A stretch of 36,527 bases of DNA. It comes from Thiogranum sp. (GTDB lineage Bacteria > Pseudomonadota > Gammaproteobacteria > DSM-19610). Each line of letters starts with the position of its first letter. Position 1 is the stretch's first letter. The translations under genes and the position numbers were made by a program. Location: NCBI GenBank assembly GCA_030148915.1, contig JASBSN010000002.1:1-36527 (forward strand), given 5' to 3'. This document shows positions 28,092-36,242 of this stretch, one piece after another. The notes beneath the pieces were generated by a model. The model ran no database searches. It saw only the letters and a list, made by a program, of their open reading frames with translations, and was not told the DNA's origin.

Positions 28092-31000
28092 TTGTCAAGC
28101 CTTGAAACGCCAGTCGCAAAGCCGGACACTGCGCGCATGCGTCCCGGCTTCGTTCATCTGCACCTGCATACCGAGTATTCGCTGGTGGACTCGGTGGTGC
28201 GCATCAAGCCGCTGGTCAAGGCGGTCGCCGCGGCCGGTATGCCGGCGGTGGCTGTAACCGACCAGAGCAATTTGTTTGCCATGGTCAAGTTCTATCGTGC
28301 CGCCATGGCCGCCGGGGTGAAGCCGGTGGTGGGCGTCGATATGTGGCTGCGCAATCCCGAACAACCGGCCAAGCCCTGGCGTGTGCTGCTGCTGTGCAAG
28401 AACCGCGCGGGCTATCGCAACCTGACCGAGCTGGTATCGCGCAGCTATCTCGAAGGCCAGCACAACGCCATTCCCATGATCGAGCGTGACTGGCTGGCCG
28501 GACACAGCCAGGGTTTGATCGCGCTGTCCGGAGGACGGGAGGGGGATGTCGGCGAGGCCCTGTTGGCCGCCAACGCCGAACTTGCCGCACAGCGGTTGGC
28601 GTTCTGGCAGGCGTTGTTCCCCGATCACTATTATCTGCAAGTACAGCGTACCGGGCGCGAAGGCGAAGAGGACTACCTGCACGCCGCGGTGCATCTGGCG
28701 GGTCTTCACGGCGTACCGCTGGTGGCTACCAACGATGTGCACTTTATCAAGGCCGAGGACTTCGAGGCCCACGAGGCGCGGGTGTGCATCCACGACGGGC
28801 GCACGCTCGACGATCCGCGCCGGCCGCGGCGTTATTCCGATCAGCAGTACCTGCGCAGCAGCGAACAGATGCAGGCGCTGTTCGCCGATCTGCCGGAGGC
28901 GTTGCGAAACAGCGTCGAGATCGCGCAGCGCTGCAACCTGGAGCTGAGCTTCGGCAAAAACTTCCTGCCCGAGTTTCCGGTGCCAGCCGGGCTGACCATC
29001 GATGAGTACTTTCGCAAGCAAGCGCGTGACGGATTGGAGCAGCGGCTGAAAACTCTGCTGGATCCACAGTCCGCGCAGTTCGAGGAGCAGCGCAAAGCCT
29101 ATGACGAGCGTCTGGAGATCGAGCTTGAAGTCATAGTCTCCATGGGCTTTCCCGGCTATTTCCTTATCGTCGCCGATTTTATCCGTTGGGCCAAGCACAA
29201 CGGCGTGCCGGTCGGCCCGGGGCGTGGTTCCGGCGCCGGTTCGCTGGTGGCCTATGCGCTGACCATCACCGATCTCGATCCGCTCAAATACGAATTGCTG
29301 TTTGAGCGCTTCCTCAATCCGGAGCGGGTGTCTATGCCGGATTTCGACGTCGACTTCTGCATGGAGGGGCGCGACCGGGTGATCGACTACGTTGCCGAAC
29401 GCTACGGTCGGGAAAAAGTCTCGCAGATTATCACTTACGGTTCGATGGCGGCCAAGGCGGTGGTGCGCGACGTCGGCCGTGTGCTCGGTCAGCCCTATGG
29501 TTTTGTCGACCGCATCGCCAAACTGATTCCGTTCGAAATCGGCATCACGCTGGACAAGGCGTTGAAGCAGGAAGAGGCGCTGCGGGAACTCTATGAGGGC
29601 GACGAAGAGGTCAGAGCGATCCTCGACATGGCGCGCTCGCTCGAGGGGTTGTCGCGCAACGCCGGCAAGCACGCCGGCGGGGTTGTCATCTCCCCGACCA
29701 AGCTGACGGATTTCACCCCGGTCTATTGCGAGCAAGGCGGCGTGAATGTGGTCAGCCAGTTCGACAAGGACGACGTCGAGGCAGTCGGCCTGGTCAAGTT
29801 TGACTTCCTCGGCCTGCGCACCCTCACGGTCATCGACTGGGCGCTGCAGACGGTTAATGCCCAGCGCGGCCGGCTCGGCGATCCGCCGCTCGATATCAAC
29901 GCCATCCCGCTCGACGACCGAGCGACCTTTGAACTGCTCCAGGCCCATCAGACGACCGCGGTATTCCAGCTCGAGTCGCGCGGCATGAAGGATTTGATCA
30001 AGCGCCAGCGGCCGGACTGTTTCGAGGATATCATAGCCCTGGTGGCGCTGTTCCGGCCCGGTCCCCTGCAGTCGGGCATGGTGGACGATTTCATCCAGCG
30101 CAAGCACGGCGCCAAAGTCGAGTATCCGCACCCGGACCTCATCGAAATTCTCAAACCGACTTACGGCGTTATCCTTTACCAGGAACAGGTCATGCAGATC
30201 GCCCAGGTGCTGGCCGGTTACACTCTCGGCGGCGCGGATTTGTTGCGCCGCGCCATGGGCAAGAAAAAACCGGCGGAGATGGCCAAACAGCGCGTCATTT
30301 TCACCGGCGGTGCGCAGGCGCGCGGGGTCGAGGAGAAAACCGCGACCTATATTTTCGATTTAATGGAAAAGTTCGCCGGTTACGGGTTCAACAAATCACA
30401 CTCGGCGGCCTACGCCCTGGTGTCTTACCAGACGGCCTGGCTGAAAACCCACTACCCGGCACCGTTCATGGCCGCCGTGCTGTCTGCGGATATGGACAAT
30501 ACCGACAAAGTCGTGATTCTCATCGAAGAATGCCGGCACATGCAGCTGCAAGTGGTGGCGCCGGATATCAACCGCTCGGGCTACGCTTTCAGCGTCGAGG
30601 GCGACGCCACCGTCGTCTATGGCCTCGGTGCCATTAAGGGCGTCGGCGAGGGGGCGATCGAGGTGATGATCAACGAGCGTCTGGCCAACGGTCCGTACCG
30701 CTCGCTGATCGACTTGTGTCGGCGCGTGGACTCGCGCAAGGTGACGCGGCGGGTTTACGAGGCCCTGATCCGCTCCGGCGCGCTCGATGCGCTGGCAGAC
30801 AACCGGGCCACGCTGATGCAACTGTTGCCCCAAGCCGTCAAATCGGCCGAGCAGCAGCTGCGCGACTCGGCCGCCGGACAAACCGATCTGTTCGGCAACG
30901 CCGTGGCGCCATCGGCAACCCCTGCGAGCGAGCCTTGCACGGCGCCGGAATGGGACGAGCAGACCCGTCTGGCCGGTGAAAAGGAGACGTTGGGGCTGTA

Positions 31001-31628
31001 CCTGACCGGCCACCCGATCGAACGTTATCGCGCCGAACTGGCGCACATCATCACCGCGCCGCTGGCCGAACTGGCCGATGAGACGCCCGCTGCGGGCAGC
31101 GGGCAGCGCGGCAAGGAAAAAACCGTGGTGCTGTCCGGCCTGGTGGTCGATCTGCGCACGCGCAATACCCAAAGTGGCGGGCGCATGGCGTTTGTCACCC
31201 TGGACGATCGGACCGCGCGCATGGAGATTCGAGTGTTTTCGCGCGTCTTCGACCAATATCGGGCTCTGCTGGCCAACGACAAAGTGCTGGTGGTGCAGGG
31301 GAGCCTGGCGTTCGATGATTTTTCGGGCAGCATGCGCCTGAACGCCAATCGCATTTACGAAATCGACCAGGCGCGGGAAATCTACGCACGGCGCCTGATC
31401 GTCAGTGTCGGCGAGCAGAAAGCCGGCAACGGCTTCGTTAAGTCACTGGCGGCGGTGCTGGCGCCGTACTGTGAAGGTAACTGCCCGGTGGGCATCCTGT
31501 ATCAGAACGGCGCCGCTCAGGCACACATGACCCTTGGCGACGAGTGGCGGGTGCACCCCACCGACGAGTTGCTGCACCGTCTGCGAGAACTCGCGGGCGA
31601 CACCCAGGTGCGCATGATGTACGCCTGA
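28092..31628 (+). CDS. dnaE: DNA polymerase III alpha subunit
   Basis: The 1178-aa replicative polymerase. The N-terminal PHP domain begins FVHLHLHTEYSLVDS; the catalytic aspartates are D419 and D421 in PDFDVDF and D571 in VKFDFLGLRT. A helix-hairpin-helix region, the internal beta-clamp motif QTDLF (about residue 935) and an OB-fold domain (VVDLRTRNTQSGGRMAFVTL) follow. The start is uncertain. TTG 28092 has a good AGGGGG site 8 nt upstream. ATG 28137 would give 1163 aa, closer to the Escherichia length (1160), and aligns better with its N-terminus. Confidence 0.97.
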   Translation: MSSLETPVAKPDTARMRPGFVHLHLHTEYSLVDSVVRIKPLVKAVAAAGMPAVAVTDQSNLFAMVKFYRAAMAAGVKPVVGVDMWLRNPEQPAKPWRVLLLCKNRAGYRNLTELVSRSYLEGQHNAIPMIERDWLAGHSQGLIALSGGREGDVGEALLAANAELAAQRLAFWQALFPDHYYLQVQRTGREGEEDYLHAAVHLAGLHGVPLVATNDVHFIKAEDFEAHEARVCIHDGRTLDDPRRPRRYSDQQYLRSSEQMQALFADLPEALRNSVEIAQRCNLELSFGKNFLPEFPVPAGLTIDEYFRKQARDGLEQRLKTLLDPQSAQFEEQRKAYDERLEIELEVIVSMGFPGYFLIVADFIRWAKHNGVPVGPGRGSGAGSLVAYALTITDLDPLKYELLFERFLNPERVSMPDFDVDFCMEGRDRVIDYVAERYGREKVSQIITYGSMAAKAVVRDVGRVLGQPYGFVDRIAKLIPFEIGITLDKALKQEEALRELYEGDEEVRAILDMARSLEGLSRNAGKHAGGVVISPTKLTDFTPVYCEQGGVNVVSQFDKDDVEAVGLVKFDFLGLRTLTVIDWALQTVNAQRGRLGDPPLDINAIPLDDRATFELLQAHQTTAVFQLESRGMKDLIKRQRPDCFEDIIALVALFRPGPLQSGMVDDFIQRKHGAKVEYPHPDLIEILKPTYGVILYQEQVMQIAQVLAGYTLGGADLLRRAMGKKKPAEMAKQRVIFTGGAQARGVEEKTATYIFDLMEKFAGYGFNKSHSAAYALVSYQTAWLKTHYPAPFMAAVLSADMDNTDKVVILIEECRHMQLQVVAPDINRSGYAFSVEGDATVVYGLGAIKGVGEGAIEVMINERLANGPYRSLIDLCRRVDSRKVTRRVYEALIRSGALDALADNRATLMQLLPQAVKSAEQQLRDSAAGQTDLFGNAVAPSATPASEPCTAPEWDEQTRLAGEKETLGLYLTGHPIERYRAELAHIITAPLAELADETPAAGSGQRGKEKTVVLSGLVVDLRTRNTQSGGRMAFVTLDDRTARMEIRVFSRVFDQYRALLANDKVLVVQGSLAFDDFSGSMRLNANRIYEIDQAREIYARRLIVSVGEQKAGNGFVKSLAAVLAPYCEGNCPVGILYQNGAAQAHMTLGDEWRVHPTDELLHRLRELAGDTQVRMMYA

Positions 31629-31669
31629 AATTAAGCGTCGTTTGCCGTAAACATATGTTAATTCCCTCA

Positions 31670-31731
31670 TGTCACCCTTTGGCGACAACTGATATAATCA
31701 GATTTGCTTCAATTCCTCGCAACTCTATAAA
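31670..31731 (+). promoter_or_regulatory. Promoter region of the accessory island with operator-like palindrome
   Basis: TGTCACC (31670-31676) and GGCGACA (31681-31687) form a near-perfect palindrome just upstream of an extended -10, TGA-TATAAT (31690-31698). A second candidate promoter is TTGCTT (31704-31709), a 16-bp spacer and TATAAA (31726-31731). Further upstream lies the perfect palindrome AACATATGTT (31650-31659). The AT-rich gap after dnaE suggests that the island has its own transcription start. Which hexamers are used cannot be decided from sequence. Confidence 0.55.
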
Positions 31732-31746
31732 ATTGCAGGATAAACA

Positions 31747-31806
31747 ATGAGTTGCTTGGTAGATTGGTCAGATGGGCAGGTGATGGGTTTGGTGTATGGG
31801 CGTTAA
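31747..31806 (+). CDS. 19-codon upstream reading frame overlapping the SARP/BTAD gene
   Basis: ATG 31747 has AGGA (31737-31740) 6 nt upstream, a better ribosome site than that of the regulator itself. The peptide would be MSCLVDWSDGQVMGLVYGR, ending at TAA 31804-31806. It overlaps the regulator start (31796) by 11 nt in another frame, so ribosomes ending here could re-initiate on the regulator. No similarity is recognised. It may be a leader peptide or chance. Confidence 0.35.
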   Translation: MSCLVDWSDGQVMGLVYGR

Positions 31807-32644
31807 TCTCGAAAACCGGCATCTTCGCCGTCAGCATCAGCAGCAGCCAACCAGCGGCTGGAGCCGACGGCCGGACGTCGGCCGGCTGGATCAGCCGGTA
31901 CGCATCTATACCCTGGGTCGTTTCAGTATTCAGCTCGAGGGGCATCCGCTATACGGCAAACAGGTGCGTCAGGGTCGGCCGGTGGAACTGTTGCAGGCGC
32001 TGATCTCCCTGGGTGGCCGCGACGTCGGTCTCGACACGCTGGCACAGGCGCTGTGGCCGGACACCGATGGCGATCTGGCCAGAAACAATGTCGAAGTCAC
32101 CCTGCATCGACTGCGCCGGCTGTTTGGCGTGAAAAACCTGCTCCTCCTGCACGACCAGCGTCTGAGTCTTAACAGCGGACTGGGCTGGGTGGATGCGTGG
32201 AGTTTCGAGCGTCTGGTCAACCACGCCGAACGCCTGCTGCCGTTGGCCGCCGATCCGGTCATGGTACGCCAACTGGCCAGAGTCGGGGAGCGTCTCATGG
32301 CCCTCTACCAGGGCAACTTTCTCGAGCGCGAAACCACCAGTACCTGGCCGTTGCGGTTGCGCGAACGGCTGCGCAGTAAGTTGATGCGCCATATCCTGGG
32401 TATCGGTCGGGTATGGGAGCGGGTCGGCGAATGGGAACGCGCCGCGACTTATTACCGCAGAGGTCTGGAGATCGATCCCTTAACCGAAGCGCTTTATCAA
32501 CGCCTGATGATCTGTTGCCGCGAAACCGGCCACTACGGCGATGCCATCGCCGCTTATTTGCGTTGCGAGACAATGCTTGCCAGCCACTTCGATATCAAAC
32601 CATCACCGGCCACACAATCCCTCTTCTGCGCGCTAAAACGCTGA
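31796..32644 (+). CDS. Stand-alone SARP/BTAD-family transcriptional regulator
   Basis: The 282-aa protein has a polar, probably disordered N-terminus (1-34). An OmpR/SARP-type winged helix follows (about 35-130: VRIYTLGRFSIQLEG, RPVELLQALISLGG, LAQALWPD, NNVEVTLHRLRRLFG, DQRLSLN). A C-terminal bacterial transcriptional activator domain with TPR-like helices (about 134-280) contains ALYQGNFLERE and AATYYRRGLEIDPLTEALYQRLM. No ATPase, receiver or sensor domain is attached, although in proteobacteria this module is often the end of very large regulators. It is presumably a DNA-binding activator. The effector and targets are unknown; the neighbouring small gene and VPLPA-CTERM gene are the obvious candidates. 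The first usable start after the in-frame stop at 31781 is ATG 31796. Confidence 0.8.
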   Translation: MGVNLENRHLRRQHQQQPTSGWSRRPDVGRLDQPVRIYTLGRFSIQLEGHPLYGKQVRQGRPVELLQALISLGGRDVGLDTLAQALWPDTDGDLARNNVEVTLHRLRRLFGVKNLLLLHDQRLSLNSGLGWVDAWSFERLVNHAERLLPLAADPVMVRQLARVGERLMALYQGNFLERETTSTWPLRLRERLRSKLMRHILGIGRVWERVGEWERAATYYRRGLEIDPLTEALYQRLMICCRETGHYGDAIAAYLRCETMLASHFDIKPSPATQSLFCALKR

Positions 32645-32755
32645 CGCCGCAGTACAGCGGGCGTTGACACCAGCCCGTTTCCCTTCTGTCTGTTGATTCC
32701 TGTGCCTCACAGAGGCGTTGTTTTGCCCGATGTCTGGGGCAGATGCCTTAAATAT

Positions 32756-32815
32756 GTGTCAGGCGACACCGATTTGTAAGCTATCCGTAAGTTCCTAGCT
32801 GCGATAGTAGCTGCG
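32756..32815 (+). promoter_or_regulatory. Palindrome and phased direct repeats upstream of the small gene
   Basis: GTGTC-AGGC-GACAC at 32756-32769 is a perfect palindrome sharing TGTC/GACA half-sites with the palindrome at 31670-31687. Next come two GTAAG repeats (32776 and 32787, 11-bp period) and two TAGCTGCG repeats (32796 and 32808, 12-bp period). Direct repeats at about 11 bp are the usual binding pattern of SARP/OmpR-type regulators. A weak -10-like GATAGT lies at 32803-32808. Binding is inferred, not shown. Confidence 0.4.
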
Positions 32816-32845
32816 TAAAAAAATAAAACATAACCGGAGGGGATA

Positions 32846-33016
32846 GTGGAGAACTACATTGTTCGCATTTACCGGCGTGATTCGGTCGATCCAAACAAGG
32901 TCGCCGGCATTTTTGAATCGGTCGAGCAGGAAACCGAAAACACCTTCACCGACCTGAGTTCGCTTGTGGAGCTGCTGAGCACCGAATGCCCTGATCACGA
33001 ACCGGTTGACGAGTAA
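32846..33016 (+). CDS. Uncharacterised 56-aa small protein
   Basis: A short gene starting at GTG 32846 with a strong GGAGGGG ribosome site (32836-32842). It encodes 56 residues beginning (M)ENYIVRIYRRDSVDPNKVAG, then an acidic IFESVEQETENTFTDLSSL and an acidic tail HEPVDE. The pattern of a YIVRIYRR strand followed by a helix suggests a compact alpha/beta fold; no signal peptide or membrane segment is seen. It lies 201 bp after the regulator and 64 bp before the VPLPA-CTERM gene, in the same direction. I do not recognise a characterised family. The ribosome site and balanced codon use make it a credible gene. Confidence 0.65.
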   Translation: MENYIVRIYRRDSVDPNKVAGIFESVEQETENTFTDLSSLVELLSTECPDHEPVDE

Positions 33017-33080
33017 ACGCTAAGACCAAAAAGGGTGTTGTTGTACGACTTAATAATCAATAAATGATGGAGGATAAAAC

Positions 33081-33767
33081 ATGTACCTGATAAAAAGATC
33101 CGCGTTGGCCGCCGCCTGTACGAGCTTGCTCGCGTTGGGAGCTTCGCTGTCGGCAAACGCTGCGTTGGTTATCGACGGCGGCGCCAATCAGAGCCTGCCG
33201 ATTGTGAACAACTCGTTTAATACACAGCTGTCCGCGGCCGGTTTCGACCAGATGGCGAGCGGCGCTCAATTGCGTGTCGATCAAAACGGTTTTATTGATT
33301 TTTACTATATCGGCGCTGAATCGGGCTTCAATAACAGTTTTACCGCCCAAGGCAGCAGCCCAGGGGATACCCTCGCGGAACACAACGAAGGGTTTAATTT
33401 CGCCGGCTACGGCAATTTTACCATTGCAGTGTCCGCCAATGACGTCGTCAATTTTAGTTTTAACAGCGATGCCGCCACGGCTCTGCAGCCGGTGGACAAC
33501 GCCAGCGGCAGCAACCTGCAGGGGCTGGGCATCTATTTTAACAGCAGCCAGAACAACCCGCTGCTCCAGGTCCTGCTCGGTTACGACGATCAGACCGTTA
33601 ACGATGACAACGACTTTGAAGACATGCTGATTCGGGCTGATTTCCGACCCTCCGGCGACAATGTCTCGCCGGGTTCTCCGGTGCCCCTGCCGGCCGCGAT
33701 CTGGTTGTTCGGCGCCGGGCTGACGGGTCTGGCGGGCTTTGCGCGCCGGGCTGCGAAGCCTCAGTAA
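33081..33767 (+). CDS. Exported VPLPA-CTERM sorting-domain protein
   Basis: The 228-aa secreted protein has an N-terminal signal peptide (about 1-27, cleavage after SANA). The middle is rich in Asn, Ser, Gly and Phe and probably beta-sandwich (NQSLPIVNNSFNTQL, GFIDFYYIGAESGFNNSF). The C-terminal tripartite tail at 201-228 has VPLPAAIWLFGAGL, a hydrophobic helix, then ARRAAKPQ. This matches the VPLPA-CTERM class of exosortase targets, so the protein is likely cut and anchored or released at the cell surface, often with exopolysaccharide. The matching exosortase is not in this window. GGAGG at 33069-33073 precedes the ATG by 7 nt. The function of the mature domain is unknown. Confidence 0.85.
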   Translation: MYLIKRSALAAACTSLLALGASLSANAALVIDGGANQSLPIVNNSFNTQLSAAGFDQMASGAQLRVDQNGFIDFYYIGAESGFNNSFTAQGSSPGDTLAEHNEGFNFAGYGNFTIAVSANDVVNFSFNSDAATALQPVDNASGSNLQGLGIYFNSSQNNPLLQVLLGYDDQTVNDDNDFEDMLIRADFRPSGDNVSPGSPVPLPAAIWLFGAGLTGLAGFARRAAKPQ

Positions 33768-33774
33768 CTCCACC

Positions 33775-33807
33775 CCCCGATGGCGCCCGTGGGAGGCGTC
33801 GTCGGGG
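33775..33807 (+). terminator. GC-rich hairpin after the VPLPA-CTERM gene
   Basis: CCCCGATGGCGCC (33775-33787) and GGCGTCGTCGGGG (33795-33807) pair at 11 of 13 positions around a 7-nt loop, beginning 7 nt after the stop codon. No T-tract follows, so intrinsic termination is doubtful, but the position suits an end-of-unit or mRNA-stabilising hairpin before accA. Confidence 0.4.
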
Positions 33808-33893
33808 AGAACGGGGCCGTCGCAGGAGAGCGGCGGTGAGAAACGCGGGCTAGAGGGTGCGGTGGCGCCGAGAATTGCGTAAACTTGCGCTCC

Positions 33894-34853
33894 ATGAACC
33901 TGAATTTTCTGGATTTTGAACAGCCTATTGCCGAACTCGAAGCGAAAATCGAGGAATTGCGGTACGTTGGCGATGACGCTGAAATTAACATCAACGAAGA
34001 AATCGGCCGGCTGCAAGCCAAGAGTCAGTCGCTGACCGAGTCGATTTTCTCCCATCTGAACGCCTGGCAGATCTCCCAGCTGGCGCGTCATCCGCAGCGT
34101 CCGTACGCGCTCGACTACATCCATAAACTGTGTACCGATTTCGAAGAACTGCACGGTGACCGGGCGTTTGCCGACGATCCGGCCATCGTCGGTGGCGTGG
34201 CGCGCCTGGAGGGGCGCCCGGTGATGGTGATCGGTCAGCAAAAAGGCCGCGACACCAAGGAAAAAATTCAGCGCAATTTCGGCATGCCACGCCCGGAAGG
34301 CTATCGTAAAGCCAAACGGCTGATGGAAATGGCCGAGCGCTTCAAACTGCCGGTACTGACCTTCATCGATACTCCGGGCGCTTATCCCGGGATCGACGCC
34401 GAGGAGCGCGGCCAGAGCGAGGCCATCGCCCGCAATCTCTTTGTTATGGCCGGCCTTAAAACGCCGGTGATTTGCACGGTCATCGGCGAGGGGGGGTCCG
34501 GCGGCGCGTTGGCTATCGGCGTCGGTGATCGTATGTTGATGCTGCAATACAGTATTTATTCGGTCATTTCGCCCGAAGGCTGTGCGTCCATCCTCTGGAA
34601 GAGCCCCGACAAGGCCGCCGATGCCGCTGAGGCAATGGGCGTGGTGTCATCTCGGCTGAAGGAGCTGGAACTGATCGACGATATTATCGAAGAGCCGCTC
34701 GGTGGCGCCCATCGCGATGCCGATGCCATGGCGGCAAGTATTAAGGTAAAGCTGATCGAACAGCTCGATGAGCTCGAGAGTCTGCCCCTCGATGAGCTGC
34801 TCGCCGCACGTTATCAACGCCTGATGTCATACGGTGAGTATCTCCAAAAGTGA
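33894..34853 (+). CDS. accA: Acetyl-CoA carboxylase carboxyltransferase subunit alpha
   Basis: A 319-aa subunit, identical in length to the Escherichia protein, that with AccD transfers CO2 from carboxybiotin to acetyl-CoA, the committed step of fatty-acid synthesis. It opens [22 protein letters not shown] and carries [43 protein letters not shown] and [18 protein letters not shown] 33894 is preferred over TTG 33885 because it gives the family N-terminus. No clear ribosome site or promoter is visible just upstream. It normally follows dnaE directly; here 2.3 kb intervenes. Confidence 0.97.
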   Translation: MNLNFLDFEQPIAELEAKIEELRYVGDDAEININEEIGRLQAKSQSLTESIFSHLNAWQISQLARHPQRPYALDYIHKLCTDFEELHGDRAFADDPAIVGGVARLEGRPVMVIGQQKGRDTKEKIQRNFGMPRPEGYRKAKRLMEMAERFKLPVLTFIDTPGAYPGIDAEERGQSEAIARNLFVMAGLKTPVICTVIGEGGSGGALAIGVGDRMLMLQYSIYSVISPEGCASILWKSPDKAADAAEAMGVVSSRLKELELIDDIIEEPLGGAHRDADAMAASIKVKLIEQLDELESLPLDELLAARYQRLMSYGEYLQK

Positions 34854-36180
34854 GCCGTGGCCGTCGCTCCTGCGGCGGCTCGTGCAGGCAACGCACTATG
34901 CTGTCGCTTACAGCGGTGGCGTCGATTCCCACGTCCTGCTGCACGCCCTGTGCGCGCAAACCGCCGAGCGCGGTGCGCGCCTGACCGCGGTACACGTCAA
35001 CCACGGTCTGCACGCTCACGCCGCTGACTGGGCCAGACACTGCGCCGAGGTCTGTCGACAGCTGGGCGTGCCGTTGCAGGTGTTACGCGTCGACGCCGGT
35101 GCCCGGCCGGGGGAAAGCCCGGAAGCGGCGGCCCGCCGCGCCCGCTACCGGGCCCTGGCCGAATGGTTGCCCAAAGAGGCCGTACTGCTGAGCGGCCAGC
35201 ACCGTGACGACCAGGCCGAAACCGTCCTGCTGCAACTGTTCCGTGGCGCCGGGGCGCGTGGCCTGGCCGCCATGCCCGCTATCGCACCGTTGGGCGCCGG
35301 GCGTTTGGCCCGGCCGTTGCTCGGCTGCAGCCGGGCGGAAATCCTCGCCTACGCCCGGCGACATCGGCTGCAGTGGATCGAAGACCCCAGTAACGCCGAT
35401 ATCCGCTATGACCGCAACCTGTTGCGACAGCAGCTGTTGCCGGCTATTCGTCAACGCTGGCGCGGCGTCGATAAGGCGCTGGTGCGGGCGGCCCGCCTGC
35501 AGGCCGACCAGGCGGAACTGGCTACCGTGCTGGCCGGCTTGGACCTGGCGCACTGCGAGATCGAGGGGCAGCCCGACCAACTGCGCGCTCCGGCACTGCA
35601 GTCGCTCGCCCGCGCCCGCCAGCGCAATCTGCTGCGCCACTGGATCGAGGCCAATCAGTTGCCGTTGCCGGCCGAGGCGATCATCGATCAGATCATCGAC
35701 AGCCTGTTGGAGGCCCGGCCGGATGCCGGGCCGGTCGTGCACTGGTCGGGCGCAGAGGTGCGCCGCTACCGTCAGCGGCTGTACATCATGCCGCCACTGC
35801 CGCGCTGGGACCCCGGGCTGCGCCTCCCCTGGGACCCGCGCCAACCCCTGGCGCTGCCGGCAGCCGGCGGCACCCTGCGCGCCGCGTATGTCTCCGGACA
35901 GGGCTTGCGCGCGCCGGCGCACACACAACTCCAGGTCGGCTTCCGGCAAGGCGGCGAAACACTCCAGCCGGCGGGACGCGCCGGCCACCACAGCCTGAAA
36001 AAACTGTTCCAGGAATGGCGGGTACCGCCGTGGCGGCGCACGCGTGTACCGTTAGTATTCTACGGCAACGCCCTCGCCGCCGTGGCAGGGTACTGCATCT
36101 GCGAGGATTTTCTGACCAACGGCGATGAGCGGGGCTTTGAACTGTTCTGGCATTGCGCTGCTATGCCACAAGCCCGATGA
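34834..36180 (+). CDS. tilS: tRNA(Ile)-lysidine synthetase
   Basis: A 448-aa ATP-dependent enzyme that attaches lysine to C34 of tRNA-Ile(CAU), switching it from Met to Ile decoding. The PP-loop SGGVDS (27-32) is followed by [41 protein letters not shown] and [15 protein letters not shown]. The C-terminal TilS domain contains [16 protein letters not shown]. The start is GTG 34834, overlapping accA by 20 bp; the next in-frame GTG (34882) would leave too little before the PP-loop. The accA-tilS linkage is usual. Confidence 0.95.
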   Translation: MSISKSEPWPSLLRRLVQATHYAVAYSGGVDSHVLLHALCAQTAERGARLTAVHVNHGLHAHAADWARHCAEVCRQLGVPLQVLRVDAGARPGESPEAAARRARYRALAEWLPKEAVLLSGQHRDDQAETVLLQLFRGAGARGLAAMPAIAPLGAGRLARPLLGCSRAEILAYARRHRLQWIEDPSNADIRYDRNLLRQQLLPAIRQRWRGVDKALVRAARLQADQAELATVLAGLDLAHCEIEGQPDQLRAPALQSLARARQRNLLRHWIEANQLPLPAEAIIDQIIDSLLEARPDAGPVVHWSGAEVRRYRQRLYIMPPLPRWDPGLRLPWDPRQPLALPAAGGTLRAAYVSGQGLRAPAHTQLQVGFRQGGETLQPAGRAGHHSLKKLFQEWRVPPWRRTRVPLVFYGNALAAVAGYCICEDFLTNGDERGFELFWHCAAMPQAR

Positions 36181-36242
36181 GTCCCGGGAAGCAGCAGCCA
36201 GACGCCGACATACCTAAAGAACCCTCTGATTAATTCCTTTTT

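Noticed and set aside
28095-30131. Long antisense open frame (678 codons) inside dnaE, with similar ones inside ftsK, bamA, accA and rpsB
   Set aside because: These mirror well-conserved genes on the other strand and arise from GC-rich codon bias. The translations show no family motifs and lack ribosome sites.
31752-32003. Alternative 83-codon forward frame at the start of the accessory island
   Set aside because: It overlaps the regulator gene in another frame, has no ribosome site of its own and no recognisable features.
32712-32730. Sigma54-type promoter (GG...TTGC) upstream of the small gene, as in known exosortase regulons
   Set aside because: The GG-to-GC spacing is 9 rather than 10 bp and the TGGCAC block is poor. 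No other match was found before 32846 or 33081.
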